A DNA stretch of 64,000 nucleotides from CAWCPR01 sp963797475. Lineage in GTDB: Bacteria; Chloroflexota; Anaerolineae; Anaerolineales; UBA4823. The notes beneath the pieces are model-generated. The model saw only the letters and a program-made list of their open reading frames with translations, was not told the DNA's origin and searched no databases. The stretch is from assembly GCA_963797475.1 (NCBI GenBank), contig CAWCPR010000019.1, positions 186,001 to 250,000 of the forward strand, read 5' to 3'. The position numbers and the translations under genes are program-made. Shown piece after piece: positions 44,385 to 53,428 of this stretch. Within the stretch, counting starts at the first letter, position 1. Each line of letters begins with the position of its first letter.

Positions 44385-45794
44385 ATGCTATTACAAACAC
44401 AAAATCACTCCTTACGTCCATTAACGACTGCGCATCTGGCGCAGACGATGACCCTGCTCGGGCTTCCGGCGCATGAACTCCGTCAAAAGATTAAATCTGA
44501 GCTGGCTTCCAATCCGGCGCTGGAATTAATTGAAGAGCGCCGCTGTCCGACCTGCCATCGACGCCTAAGTCACCGCGGGCCGTGCCTATTTTGCTCCCGC
44601 CCGAAAGCGACTGCAGGGGATCAACCGATTGTTTTCGTTTCCGCCAGAGAAGATGTTCGCAGTTATAAAGGCCGTTTTTCTACGGATGAAGAGTTGCCCG
44701 ATGAAGAATGGGCTGCAGCAACCGAAGAGCTGCCTGAATACGTGCTCAGACAAATTTCACCTGAGCTTGAGCCAGAGGACCGCCTGATTGCAGCGCACAT
44801 CCTCACCAGCCTGGATGACAACGGGCTTATGCCTGTTGAAATATTCGAAATTGCCCGTTATCACCACGTATTGATCTCTAAAGTCGAAAAAGTTCTCAAT
44901 TTGATCCAACACGCAGACCCTATTGGCGTGGGATCTCCTTCTCCACAGCAGGCGCTCCTGGTACAAGCGCAAATCCTGGCGGAAACGGGCGACATCAATC
45001 CATTGGTGGAGAAGGCGATCCGGGAGGGCATGGACTTACTCAGCCGGCGCGCATATCCGGAATTGGGCAGGAAGCTGGGTGTTTCCGCGGCGAAAGCGCA
45101 TGAAATCGCATTGTTCATCGCGGATAATTTGAATCCATACCCCGGACATGCTCATTGGGGAGAAAGTCACACCAAAAGCGCCTCACCGCTAACTTATAGC
45201 GAGCCAGACATTATCGTCTCACATTTAAACGATCCCGCCAGTTCACATCTGGTGGTTGAAATCTTATCTCCATACGCGGGCAGGCTACGAGTTAACCCTC
45301 TTTTCCGTGAAGCTCTAACCAACGCTCCGGGTGAAAAAGCCGAACAATGGCAATCTGAAATCGACCAAGCCAGCTTACTGGTGAAGTGTCTGCAGCAACG
45401 CAACCATACTTTGGTGCGCTTAATGCAGCGAATGGTTGTAATCCAACGCGAATTCATCCTGCATGGGGATGCCCATCTGTTTCCAGTCACTCGCGCCCAA
45501 CTGGCAGATGAGCTCGATGTTCATGAATCGACGATCTCCCGTGCAGTGTCCGGAAAAGCGCTTCAATTACCTAATCGTAAAATCATCCCATTATCGAAAC
45601 TTTTCGATCGCAGTCTGCATATACGTACCGCTCTTCGCCAAATTATCGATCAAGAATCGAAGCCGTTGAGCGACACCCAAATCAGCAAATTGTTGGATAA
45701 ACAGGGATATTCGGTGGCGCGCCGAACTGTGGCAAAATACCGCTCTATGGAAGGAATTCTCCCAGCCCGCTACCGTCATTCAAACCAGGTATGA
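44385..45794 (+). CDS. rpoN: RNA polymerase sigma-54 factor with a zinc-ribbon-like insertion
   Basis: The 469-residue protein has region I at the N terminus (SLRPLTTAHLAQTMTLLGLPAHELRQK, NPALELIE). It is followed at once by four cysteines, C54/C57/C67/C70 in RRCPTCHRRLSHRGPCLFC, a zinc-ribbon-like insertion not found in the E. coli protein. The core-binding and helix-turn-helix regions follow (DELDVHESTISRAVSGKALQL). The C-terminal RpoN box ARRTVAKYR is intact. It directs RNA polymerase to -24/-12 promoters and needs an ATPase activator, encoded two genes downstream. The histidine kinase gene begins nine bases after the stop. Four matching promoters lie in this window, including one in front of this gene. 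Confidence 0.96.
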   Translation: MLLQTQNHSLRPLTTAHLAQTMTLLGLPAHELRQKIKSELASNPALELIEERRCPTCHRRLSHRGPCLFCSRPKATAGDQPIVFVSAREDVRSYKGRFSTDEELPDEEWAAATEELPEYVLRQISPELEPEDRLIAAHILTSLDDNGLMPVEIFEIARYHHVLISKVEKVLNLIQHADPIGVGSPSPQQALLVQAQILAETGDINPLVEKAIREGMDLLSRRAYPELGRKLGVSAAKAHEIALFIADNLNPYPGHAHWGESHTKSASPLTYSEPDIIVSHLNDPASSHLVVEILSPYAGRLRVNPLFREALTNAPGEKAEQWQSEIDQASLLVKCLQQRNHTLVRLMQRMVVIQREFILHGDAHLFPVTRAQLADELDVHESTISRAVSGKALQLPNRKIIPLSKLFDRSLHIRTALRQIIDQESKPLSDTQISKLLDKQGYSVARRTVAKYRSMEGILPARYRHSNQV

Positions 45795-45803
45795 AACTTC
45801 AAG

Positions 45804-47846
45804 ATGAGTTATCTTTCAAAGCTCTCTTTCGCAAACTTTAGCCCTAAACGTAATTCAAAAGCAGTTGAGATCGAAACCCTGCTCAATTACATTCCCCATG
45901 CAGCCCTTCTGATCGATACTCAGACTGGACGAATAACCGGCGCTAATTATCGAGCAACCGAGCTGGTAGGAGCATCACCAACCGAGCTCAACAGGCTGAA
46001 AGCTGAAGAAGTGTTAGCCGGTTGGAATGAGCAATTTCCGCCTCAAAATCTGCTCCTCTCTCCTGATTTACCGCTCAACAATCCGATTTGGCAGTCGAAT
46101 TTAGAGTTGATTCAACGAGACGGTACAAGGATTAATATTCGCTTGACCCAAAAGGAGCTGCTGCCCAAAGATAGGCATATCCTGGTTATTTTTGACGCTG
46201 AGGATGATTTTAAAAATAACCGTTCTCAAATCCCTCAATCAACCTACATGTGGGAAAACTTGCTCAACCTGGCTGCTTCATCGCAAAAAACATCCTTCGA
46301 GCAAGGGATCAATCAAGCTTTGCAGGCTGGTCAGGTGCTTACCGAGGCAGGTATCCTGGCAGTCTATTATGCCAACGAACAAAACCCTGGTCTGGAGCGC
46401 TATTATGGGGTCGGCGAAACGGATAAACTACCCGAGCGCCTGTCACCACAGGACCTGACTCACCTGAACGTACCCTTCTTATGGAAACCGAATGCCAGGT
46501 CACTCTCCAGCTTGCACCGGGCTGCTCGATCTTCAGGATTTTCCTACCTGGCTTCCAGTCCGCTGGGAAAGTCGACGGCATTGATTGGGCTATTGGTTGT
46601 GGCGGACCCCATAAAACAACCTGTCGAACAAATTCTCCCCTTCTTACAGCATGTTGGAACGACCATCACTGGCATCATCCAAAATTACACCCGCTTCACC
46701 TCCATGGAAGAAACGCTCCAGAAACAAGCTTTGGACCTGGCGATTGCTGGTGCATTAGAGGAATCGGTTCTTGAAGGGTTGTTCGTCCTGACGCCGGATT
46801 TGTTAACATTGAAACTCAATCCAGCCGCTGAAGCGATGTTTGGATATTCTAACGAAGTTGCCCAAGGGCAGCCTGTTAAAAATATCCTGATCGGCTCGGA
46901 AACACTGCTTCCGGCATTGAAAGAAGCCCAACAAGGGAGCGGCACTTACGATCTTGGGAATATGCGCCTCTATCGCCGCAACGGCCAGGCTTTTTTGGCG
47001 CATTTACGCACGCTGCCAATATTGAAAAATGATTCTGTCGGCGGCATCATCGTCCTGATCCAGGACTTGAGCGAGCAAGAAGAGATTAAAGAGCACACCC
47101 AACAATTAGAAAAGCGAGCATTGCTAGGAGAGTTCACCGCAATCTTCGCCCACGAGGTCAGAAACCCGATCAACAACATCAGCACCGGTTTGCAACTCAT
47201 GGGGATGAACCTGCCCGAAGACGATCCGAACCAGGATGCGATCTCGCGCATGCAGCAGGATTGCGACCGGCTTGAAGATCTTATGAAATCAGTTCTTGCT
47301 ATTTCCAAGCCTGCCGATTATGATATGGAAATCCTTAACCTGGAAATAGTCGTCCGGCGTCTACTCGAACGCATGCAACCGCGCATGGTTAGGTTTAATG
47401 TGCAACCCCATCTCCAGGTAGAGCCCAACCTCCCGCCCGTACGCGGGAATTTACGGGCTTTGGAACAGGTGTTTAATAACCTGATCAACAATGCCGTTCA
47501 GGCAATGAGTGAAAAAGGCGGCCGGCTTGCACTTAAAATTCACCCCCTCAATACCTACCAGGATTTTGATTCGAGCCTGCCGCCAGGAGAAACACCCGAG
47601 CGGAAATCCTATTTAGAGGTAACTGTAGCCGATACCGGCCCGGGCATCCCGAAAGAATTGCAAGACAGGATCTTTCAAACGTTTTTCACCACAAACAAAG
47701 AAGGATACGGGTTGGGCTTGGCGATTGCCAAACGGATCGTTTTGGCTCACAAAGGAAATCTTTACGTCACCAGCTTCCCGGGCGGAACGGTATTTCATGT
47801 GCAAATCCCCACGGCTGATGAACCTTACAACGATAAAACGAGGTAA
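45804..47846 (+). CDS. PAS/GAF histidine kinase of the sigma-54 operon
   Basis: The 680-residue kinase has no membrane helix, so it is cytoplasmic. An N-terminal PAS domain (about 20-130: IPHAALLIDTQTGRITGANYRATELVG) is followed by a GAF-like region (about 150-300) and a second PAS (about 320-435: LEGLFVLTPDLLTLKLNPAAEAMFGY). The HisKA domain has phospho-His450 in FTAIFAHEVRNPINNISTG, and the ATPase domain has NLINNAVQAMSEKGGRL, VADTGPGIP and GYGLGLAIAKRIV. It lies nine bases after rpoN and two bases before the NtrC-like activator gene, which is its obvious phosphorylation target. The signal cannot be read from the sequence. Confidence 0.94.
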   Translation: MSYLSKLSFANFSPKRNSKAVEIETLLNYIPHAALLIDTQTGRITGANYRATELVGASPTELNRLKAEEVLAGWNEQFPPQNLLLSPDLPLNNPIWQSNLELIQRDGTRINIRLTQKELLPKDRHILVIFDAEDDFKNNRSQIPQSTYMWENLLNLAASSQKTSFEQGINQALQAGQVLTEAGILAVYYANEQNPGLERYYGVGETDKLPERLSPQDLTHLNVPFLWKPNARSLSSLHRAARSSGFSYLASSPLGKSTALIGLLVVADPIKQPVEQILPFLQHVGTTITGIIQNYTRFTSMEETLQKQALDLAIAGALEESVLEGLFVLTPDLLTLKLNPAAEAMFGYSNEVAQGQPVKNILIGSETLLPALKEAQQGSGTYDLGNMRLYRRNGQAFLAHLRTLPILKNDSVGGIIVLIQDLSEQEEIKEHTQQLEKRALLGEFTAIFAHEVRNPINNISTGLQLMGMNLPEDDPNQDAISRMQQDCDRLEDLMKSVLAISKPADYDMEILNLEIVVRRLLERMQPRMVRFNVQPHLQVEPNLPPVRGNLRALEQVFNNLINNAVQAMSEKGGRLALKIHPLNTYQDFDSSLPPGETPERKSYLEVTVADTGPGIPKELQDRIFQTFFTTNKEGYGLGLAIAKRIVLAHKGNLYVTSFPGGTVFHVQIPTADEPYNDKTR

Positions 47847-47848
47847 TA

Positions 47849-49039
47849 ATGTCTGCAACTGTGCTGATCGTCGACGATGAAGAAAATGCAAGGCTTCATA
47901 TCGGCTCATTTTTAACTTCACGCGGCTACGAAATCACTGGTGTCGCCACACTCGATGAAGCTCGCCAATCCTTAATGCGTGGCAATGCGGACATTATCTT
48001 ATTGGATGTACAATTGCCGGATGGGTATGGTCCAAGTTTACTGGAAGAGACAGCGCACTTACCGATGCGCCCGCCAATAATTCTTATCACTGCCTATGGG
48101 GATATTGATATGGCAGTAGATGCAATGAAAATGGGTGCGATTGACTTCCTACAAAAACCGATACGGCTGGCGCAATTAGAAAAATCGATCCAACGCGCCT
48201 CCGAAATAGTTGCACTGCACCGGGAACTCGCTCACCTTCGACATGCCCGCAATGAAAATCTGGATTTCATAGTAGGGAAGAGCGCCAAAATGAAAGAATT
48301 GATCAATTATACGCAAAGAGCTGCTGCCGCAACTGTTTCCGTATTGATCACTGGGGAAACAGGCACAGGTAAGGAAGTTCTTGCGATTGCCATTCACCAG
48401 GCAGGTCCCAGGGCAAACAAACCATTTATCGCAATTAACTGCGCTGCCATTCAAAGCACGGTTTTGGAATCCGAGCTATTTGGTTATGAGGCTGGCGCAT
48501 TCACCGGGGCCGATAAACGTAAACATGGGTTGTTGGAAGTCGCGGATGGTGGAATTATTTTCCTGGACGAAATTTCATCCATGCCCATCGATATGCAAGC
48601 TAAATTATTGCGAGTGCTGGAGGAGCGTGCGTTCCGGCGTGTGGGCGGTACGAATCTGATCAAAGTCGACGTACAGGTTTTAGCAGCCTCAAACCGCGAT
48701 CTTCCGACATTATTGGCTGAGGCCAAATTCCGTGAGGATCTTTACTACCGACTAAAAGTCGTCGATTTGCATTTGCCGCCGCTGCGTGATCGCCGTGAGG
48801 ATATCCCCGAGCTGGTTGGATTGTTCATCCGTAAGTTCAACCCCCAAATGGGCTTAAACATCACCGATGTTACCCCAAGGGCGATGTGTGCATTGATGGA
48901 TCATAACTGGCCAGGCAACATCCGAGAGCTTCGTAATGTGATTGAACGTGCCATGCTGTTTTGTGATGAAGCTTCTATTGATCTCTCCCATTTGCCCATA
49001 GAGATTGCCAAACCAAACAACGGTTCAAAATCTGAATGA
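47849..49039 (+). CDS. NtrC-like sigma-54 activator lacking a DNA-binding domain
   Basis: The 396-residue protein has a receiver domain (1-120) with phospho-Asp53 in IILLDVQLPDGYG, and a sigma-54-interacting AAA+ domain (about 140-370). That domain shows Walker A GETGTGKEV, the ELFGYEAGAFTGAD loop that contacts sigma-54, Walker B GIIFLDEI and an arginine finger region PGNIRELRNVIERAM. It ends DLSHLPIEIAKPNNGSKSE about 25 residues later. The C-terminal Fis-type helix-turn-helix of NtrC is absent, and the next gene is convergent seven bases away, so nothing has been split off. Like H. pylori FlgR, it would act without enhancer binding. This fits a genome where it is the activator for few promoters. 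Confidence 0.94.
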   Translation: MSATVLIVDDEENARLHIGSFLTSRGYEITGVATLDEARQSLMRGNADIILLDVQLPDGYGPSLLEETAHLPMRPPIILITAYGDIDMAVDAMKMGAIDFLQKPIRLAQLEKSIQRASEIVALHRELAHLRHARNENLDFIVGKSAKMKELINYTQRAAAATVSVLITGETGTGKEVLAIAIHQAGPRANKPFIAINCAAIQSTVLESELFGYEAGAFTGADKRKHGLLEVADGGIIFLDEISSMPIDMQAKLLRVLEERAFRRVGGTNLIKVDVQVLAASNRDLPTLLAEAKFREDLYYRLKVVDLHLPPLRDRREDIPELVGLFIRKFNPQMGLNITDVTPRAMCALMDHNWPGNIRELRNVIERAMLFCDEASIDLSHLPIEIAKPNNGSKSE

Positions 49040-49046
49040 TCCAAAC

Positions 49047-50537
49047 TCAAGGCTCGTTCCAAATCACATAGCTGTCCATATAACAATATTTCTCCGTATT
49101 CCGAGTCGGTATACATACCTGGAACGCGATTAAAGTCCCGTTCTTTGCTGGAATTGGGGGGATGATAAGGTGCGATTGGCCGTTCACACCTGTAAGCGGC
49201 ATACGAAATTGCAGCCGGTCTCCCTCCGGCGGCATGACCGTCAATACAGGCTCCAAGTTGGTCAGGGGGACATTATTTTCCATCACACTTACCCAGATAT
49301 CTTGCTCCTGATCAGATTGAACTAACTGGTGTGTCGCCCACACTTGCATACGGAGCTCACGTTCTGCTGGAGTAGGCATCTGAGGTGGCTGAGTGATTTT
49401 CGGTTGAACGTTTTTTTCCGTGCTTTCAGCCATTGTCAGGTGAAAGAAAAGCGCTTTATAGGTGTATCCAAGCGGCTCGGGGCGAATGTCACCGTCTTGA
49501 TTGGTGTTCAGGCAAAAGTTTTGGAAACACTGGCGAGATGTGTTATTTTCTATTGCCTTGAGCTCGGAAAGCGGCGCTCCCGAAACCTCAATTCCCCCAT
49601 GTTCTGTGATGTAATCCAGGAAGAATAATGGCACATTATGACCTAAATCACCTTGTATAGGGTAAAAAAACATGTTTGGATCGTTGCTGGGTAAAACCAC
49701 GGGCTCTGGAGGATCTCCTATATCTTCAACAATATTCCGCAAAGTGACGATATTGTGGTCGTTCAGATCGACTGTCAACACAACATTTTCGAATATTTGT
49801 TCCCCCTTGCCATCCTGGGCGATAAAAGCATCGGTAAGGGGGAAGCCCGTGAAATCCTTTCCAAAATTCTTGACCAAATTCTCGAAATAAGAGTTGACTT
49901 TGGGAGGCGCTTCCAGAATGTTGTTTAATACTCCAGTATCTCGACATTGCTGGTTACAGTTCCAGGCTCCGTAGGGTAAAAGGCGCGCTTTTTCAGGAGA
50001 ATCGCCTTCCGCGATGTAAAAGCCCAAATTCTCAAAATACTGTTCATAACGCTTTTTTTCGGGATTGTAATGCACTTCCGTCAGAGGTTTTCCAACTGTA
50101 AAGTCGCCGCCCAGTTTCTCGTATAAATTAATGAAATTCTGGAATAATATGTGACCGCCAACAAAAACAGCATCCGATCGTGTTGGCCTTGAAACCGGGG
50201 GTTCTGAAAAACCCATGACTTCGCCTAAAGGAGCCAGGTAAGTTCGTTTTGATCCAGAAAGCTTTGGGTCGAAAACCATCAAACCGCCAATGGTATATTG
50301 GCAGCGGACATCTCCCTGCGCAATAATTAATGAAATCGGCTCGCCTAAGGTCTCTGGTCCATTTAGCTTGTCATAAAACTCGCGAAATAAGGGGTCAACC
50401 CGGTAAGAACTCTCTGCGGCTTGCGTTTCTATCGGAACAGAGGGCGCTTGATCGCATCCCAATACGATCAAAGCGAGGAGAATCAGCGTGAGCACCGCAA
50501 AATTTTTATAGGGGATTCTGGCAAACGGGAATGGCAA
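49047..50537 (-). CDS. Lipoprotein with four LGFP-like repeats
   Basis: The start is a TTG at 50537 with GGAGA six bases upstream. The signal peptide ends with lipobox LIVLGC. Four tandem units follow, each with an aromatic-rich helix and a Gly-x-Pro turn: FREFYDKLNGPETLGEPIS, FINLYEKLGGDFTVGKPLT, YFENLVKNFGKDFTGFPLT and FLDYITEHGGIEVSGAPLS. These resemble LGFP repeats of surface proteins thought to bind cell-wall material. The last 120 residues are a beta-rich domain with Cys pairs. It is convergent with the sigma-54 activator and divergent from the TIM-barrel gene, sharing the intergenic region that carries a strong sigma-54 promoter pointing the other way. Symbol unknown. Confidence 0.75.
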   Translation of the reverse strand: MPFPFARIPYKNFAVLTLILLALIVLGCDQAPSVPIETQAAESSYRVDPLFREFYDKLNGPETLGEPISLIIAQGDVRCQYTIGGLMVFDPKLSGSKRTYLAPLGEVMGFSEPPVSRPTRSDAVFVGGHILFQNFINLYEKLGGDFTVGKPLTEVHYNPEKKRYEQYFENLGFYIAEGDSPEKARLLPYGAWNCNQQCRDTGVLNNILEAPPKVNSYFENLVKNFGKDFTGFPLTDAFIAQDGKGEQIFENVVLTVDLNDHNIVTLRNIVEDIGDPPEPVVLPSNDPNMFFYPIQGDLGHNVPLFFLDYITEHGGIEVSGAPLSELKAIENNTSRQCFQNFCLNTNQDGDIRPEPLGYTYKALFFHLTMAESTEKNVQPKITQPPQMPTPAERELRMQVWATHQLVQSDQEQDIWVSVMENNVPLTNLEPVLTVMPPEGDRLQFRMPLTGVNGQSHLIIPPIPAKNGTLIAFQVCIPTRNTEKYCYMDSYVIWNEP

Positions 50538-50662
50538 ATTTATTCTCCACTCCAAATTTTCTTGTTTGGTATCGGCACAATATTAAATGCACCCAAAACC
50601 TGCTCCCCTTTAATTCAACGAGATGACTGAGGCAGGAATATTATATCTCGGACTGAGATTTT

Positions 50663-50678
50663 TGGCACGCCTCTTGCA
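50663..50678 (+). promoter_or_regulatory. Sigma-54 promoter before the TIM-barrel-like gene
   Basis: TGGCACGCCTCTTGCA is a full match to the sigma-54 consensus, with GG at 50664-50665 and GC at 50676-50677 (N10). The start codon of the downstream gene is 118 bases further on. Confidence 0.88.
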
Positions 50679-50794
50679 CTAAATCAATAAGAATCTCTTA
50701 TTAGCGTTGGATGCTCCTGGCGTATCGCGCATAAAGATGAAAAGATATTCATCCCATAGAGAGATGAATTTAACCCTTTCCAAGACAGGCTCTC

Positions 50795-52165
50795 ATGATC
50801 TCACAAAGCTTACTCTCCACTACTTCCCGACTGGGATTTCATTATTTTCCCGATACAGTACATTATCGGGAGATCGATTTACATACCTGGCTTCCTGAAT
50901 TGAAGTCTCTGGGCAGCGCGTGGATAACCCTGGTTTCCCCTTTGGAAAGAGCCATACCGGAATATTTCCTGCGCGGTCTCTTGGATGCAGGGATTGAACC
51001 CATCCTCCACTTTCCCGTAATGGTAGACACGCCGAACCTCTACCCTTCCTTGCAGCTCTTATTCAAAAATTATTCCCGCTGGGGTGTTCGCTTTGTTACA
51101 CTTTTCGACCGTCCAAACATTCGAGCAGCCTGGTCCCCCAAGACTTGGACGCAAAGCGACCTGGTTGAGCGATTTCTCGATATTTACCTGCCGCTAGCCG
51201 ACCTGACTTTGAAAAGTGGCTTGACGCCCGTTTTTCCGCCTTTGGAGCCTGGAGGGGATTATTGGGATGTGGCTTTCCTCCAAGCCGCACTGCGCGGCAT
51301 CCGCCGGCGCGGTCGCGCTAAACTGCTGGATGCGCTTACCTTGGGGGCTTACGCCTGGGCTGGAAACCGTTCACTAAACTGGGGGGCTGGGGGTCCCGAA
51401 CGTTGGCCGTCTGCGCGTCCTTACTCGACTTCAACTAGGGTACAGGATCAGCGCGGTTTCAGGATTTTCGATTGGTATTTGACCATTGCAAAGGCCGAAC
51501 TTGGCCAACCCAAACAGATCCTGCTGTTAAAATCTGGGAGCCTGCTCGGCGACCACAACAATCCTGACCAGCCAGTGATAGATCAAAACACCCATTCGGA
51601 ACGCAGCCTGGAAATTGCTCGTTTGATGGCCGGAGAGACAATCTCATCCCAAGACGGCCTTTTAGAATCCGTTCCTGCAGAAGTCATCGCCTGTAATTAC
51701 TGGCTGTTGTCCACCGATGCCAGCAGTTCAGCCGCCTCTCATGCATGGTTCCATCCGATTAATGGCCCCGTCTCGGCGGTGAACACGCTGCATCATTGGT
51801 TGGCGAGCCGTGCAAAGATCACCAGTCAATTCGACATCCAGGGGACGTCCGGACAACCTGGCTCGAAACAAATCTCATCCTTTTTAGTTTCGACCGACCC
51901 CGAATCATCCCACCCAATCGCCCACTATCTTCTTCTTCCCGTTTACGAATGGGGCATTCACGATTGGCATCTGGACATTGTCCGCCCTTTCATCGAAAAA
52001 AACCATCCGACAGTTGGGTTCTCGATTATGGAGGCCTGCCTGGCCGCGCGGGTGACCGTAGTTGGTGGAGTTCAAGCCTTCCCAGAAGAAACTCTAGAAG
52101 TCCTCCGCTCCGCAGGCTGCCATGTAGAACGAATCATCGCAGATGGCACGGTTATTGCAACATAG
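50795..52165 (+). CDS. TIM-barrel (glycoside-hydrolase-like) protein, 456 residues
   Basis: No signal peptide is seen. The N-terminal 300 residues alternate beta-strands and helices in the manner of glycoside-hydrolase barrels: LGFHYFPDTVHYREIDL, LPELKSLGSAWITLVSP, GIEPILHFPVMV, GVRFVTLFDRPN, LTPVFPPLEPGGDYWDV and ILLLKSGSLLGDH, with AYAWAGNRSLNWG holding aromatic residues. The Glu pair of an active GH cannot be assigned with confidence. The C-terminal part has FHPINGPVSAVNTLHHWL and ends in a small alpha/beta segment. I infer a carbohydrate-acting or -binding role only. It is transcribed from a strong sigma-54 promoter, and its own last codons contain the sigma-54 promoter of ftsZ. Confidence 0.6.
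   Translation: MISQSLLSTTSRLGFHYFPDTVHYREIDLHTWLPELKSLGSAWITLVSPLERAIPEYFLRGLLDAGIEPILHFPVMVDTPNLYPSLQLLFKNYSRWGVRFVTLFDRPNIRAAWSPKTWTQSDLVERFLDIYLPLADLTLKSGLTPVFPPLEPGGDYWDVAFLQAALRGIRRRGRAKLLDALTLGAYAWAGNRSLNWGAGGPERWPSARPYSTSTRVQDQRGFRIFDWYLTIAKAELGQPKQILLLKSGSLLGDHNNPDQPVIDQNTHSERSLEIARLMAGETISSQDGLLESVPAEVIACNYWLLSTDASSSAASHAWFHPINGPVSAVNTLHHWLASRAKITSQFDIQGTSGQPGSKQISSFLVSTDPESSHPIAHYLLLPVYEWGIHDWHLDIVRPFIEKNHPTVGFSIMEACLAARVTVVGGVQAFPEETLEVLRSAGCHVERIIADGTVIAT
52144..52160 (+). promoter_or_regulatory. Sigma-54 promoter of the ftsZ paralogue, inside the previous gene's end
   Basis: TGGCACGGTTATTGCAA matches the extended consensus TGGCACG-N4-TTGCAA perfectly; GG at 52145-52146, GC at 52157-52158. 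It overlaps the last codons of the TIM-barrel gene and lies 61 bases before the ftsZ start. Confidence 0.85.
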
Positions 52166-52218
52166 CTATTACCAAAGTACTGCGAGACTAATAATTACCA
52201 AGAGCGAAAGGGATCACA

Positions 52219-53379
52219 ATGACCGACTTTTCATTATCCGGATCAATCCAACCGAGCCTGGATGGCATTCACAAACCCGTACTGAAGGTACTTGGCCTGG
52301 GCGGCGGAGGCAGCAACGCAGTCGGCCGGATGATTGAACTTGGCCTGACCGGCGTCGAGTTTATCGCGGCAAACACAGACCACCAGGCGCTGCTGACCAA
52401 TCCTGCCCCTGTCAAAATCCAGCTCGGTCCGAAGGTCACGCGTGGGCTGGGTGCAGGAGGCAATCCAAGCGTTGGACAGGCAGCAGCGATTGAAAGCGCT
52501 CGAGAAATCGCTGCCGCGCTGCGCGGCGCCGACATGGTATTCCTAACCGCAGGCATGGGCGGCGGAACAGGCACCGGCTCTATCCCGGTCGCAGCAGAAA
52601 TAGCGAGAGCTTTAGGAGCTGTCACGATTGCGATCGTGACCACGCCCTTCTCTTTCGAAATGGGGCGCCGGCAGCGCAATGCGAGTGAAGGATTGGCCAA
52701 GCTTCGCCAACAAACGAATACGCTCATCGCCATCCCCAATGATCGTCTGCTTTATGTGGCGCCGCGCAACCTGTCGTTGGAGACAGCTTTTCGCCTGGCG
52801 GACGATGTCTTACGCCAATCTGTGCAAGGTATTGCAGAGCTCATCACAGAACCTGGAATGATCAATGTTGATTTTTCGCACATTCGGCGTCTGATCCGCC
52901 TGGGAGGTGGCGCATTGATGGCGATTGGACAGGGACAGGGAGAAACCAAAACACACGACGCCTTAGATCAGGCGCTGCACCACCCGTTATTGGAATCGAT
53001 CTCGCTGGAAAACGCGGCTGGTGTTATTGCTAACTTCACCGGCGGGCCTGATCTGACGTTGGCGGAAGTGGAAGAAGCCTTGACTCATCTACAATCAGAG
53101 ACCGGTGTTCAAACTGAGATCGTTTTGGGAGTTATCAACGATGACCGAATGGAAGACCGAGTCCAAACAATTCTGGTCATCACCGGGCTCGGAGCGCCAA
53201 CATTGGAAGAAGCTTTATCCAGCGTAAAAAAGGCTCAACCACAGCCGAAACAAGAACCTACGCCAGTCCAACCCGAGGCGCCTCAATCTGAAACTGCGTA
53301 CCAACCGGAGCTTGCGGTCAACTCTCAGAACCTGGATGTCCCGGCATTCATCCGCCGCCGGAGCCGGTTAACGAACTGA
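52219..53379 (+). CDS. ftsZ: FtsZ paralogue with altered T7 loop
   Basis: The 386-residue tubulin-family GTPase has the FtsZ order: KVLGLGGGGSNAVGRMIELG, the GTP signature GGGTGTG at residues 114-120, TPFSFEMGRRQRNA, a GTPase C-terminal domain, a Pro/Gln-rich linker, and a C-terminal peptide LDVPAFIRRRSRLTN like that which binds FtsA. The T7 loop reads NVDFSHIRR. The Asp equivalent to E. coli D209 (Asp218) is present, but the next catalytic Asp (D212) is His221 (CAC at 52879). That Asp completes the GTPase site of the neighbouring subunit, so hydrolysis may be altered. No ftsA, ftsQ or mur genes are nearby, so this is probably not the only FtsZ. A perfect sigma-54 promoter precedes it. Confidence 0.93.
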   Translation: MTDFSLSGSIQPSLDGIHKPVLKVLGLGGGGSNAVGRMIELGLTGVEFIAANTDHQALLTNPAPVKIQLGPKVTRGLGAGGNPSVGQAAAIESAREIAAALRGADMVFLTAGMGGGTGTGSIPVAAEIARALGAVTIAIVTTPFSFEMGRRQRNASEGLAKLRQQTNTLIAIPNDRLLYVAPRNLSLETAFRLADDVLRQSVQGIAELITEPGMINVDFSHIRRLIRLGGGALMAIGQGQGETKTHDALDQALHHPLLESISLENAAGVIANFTGGPDLTLAEVEEALTHLQSETGVQTEIVLGVINDDRMEDRVQTILVITGLGAPTLEEALSSVKKAQPQPKQEPTPVQPEAPQSETAYQPELAVNSQNLDVPAFIRRRSRLTN

Positions 53380-53428
53380 TCATCCGATTTATCAACAATC
53401 GCAGATTTCTTCAGCTAACTGCTTAAAT

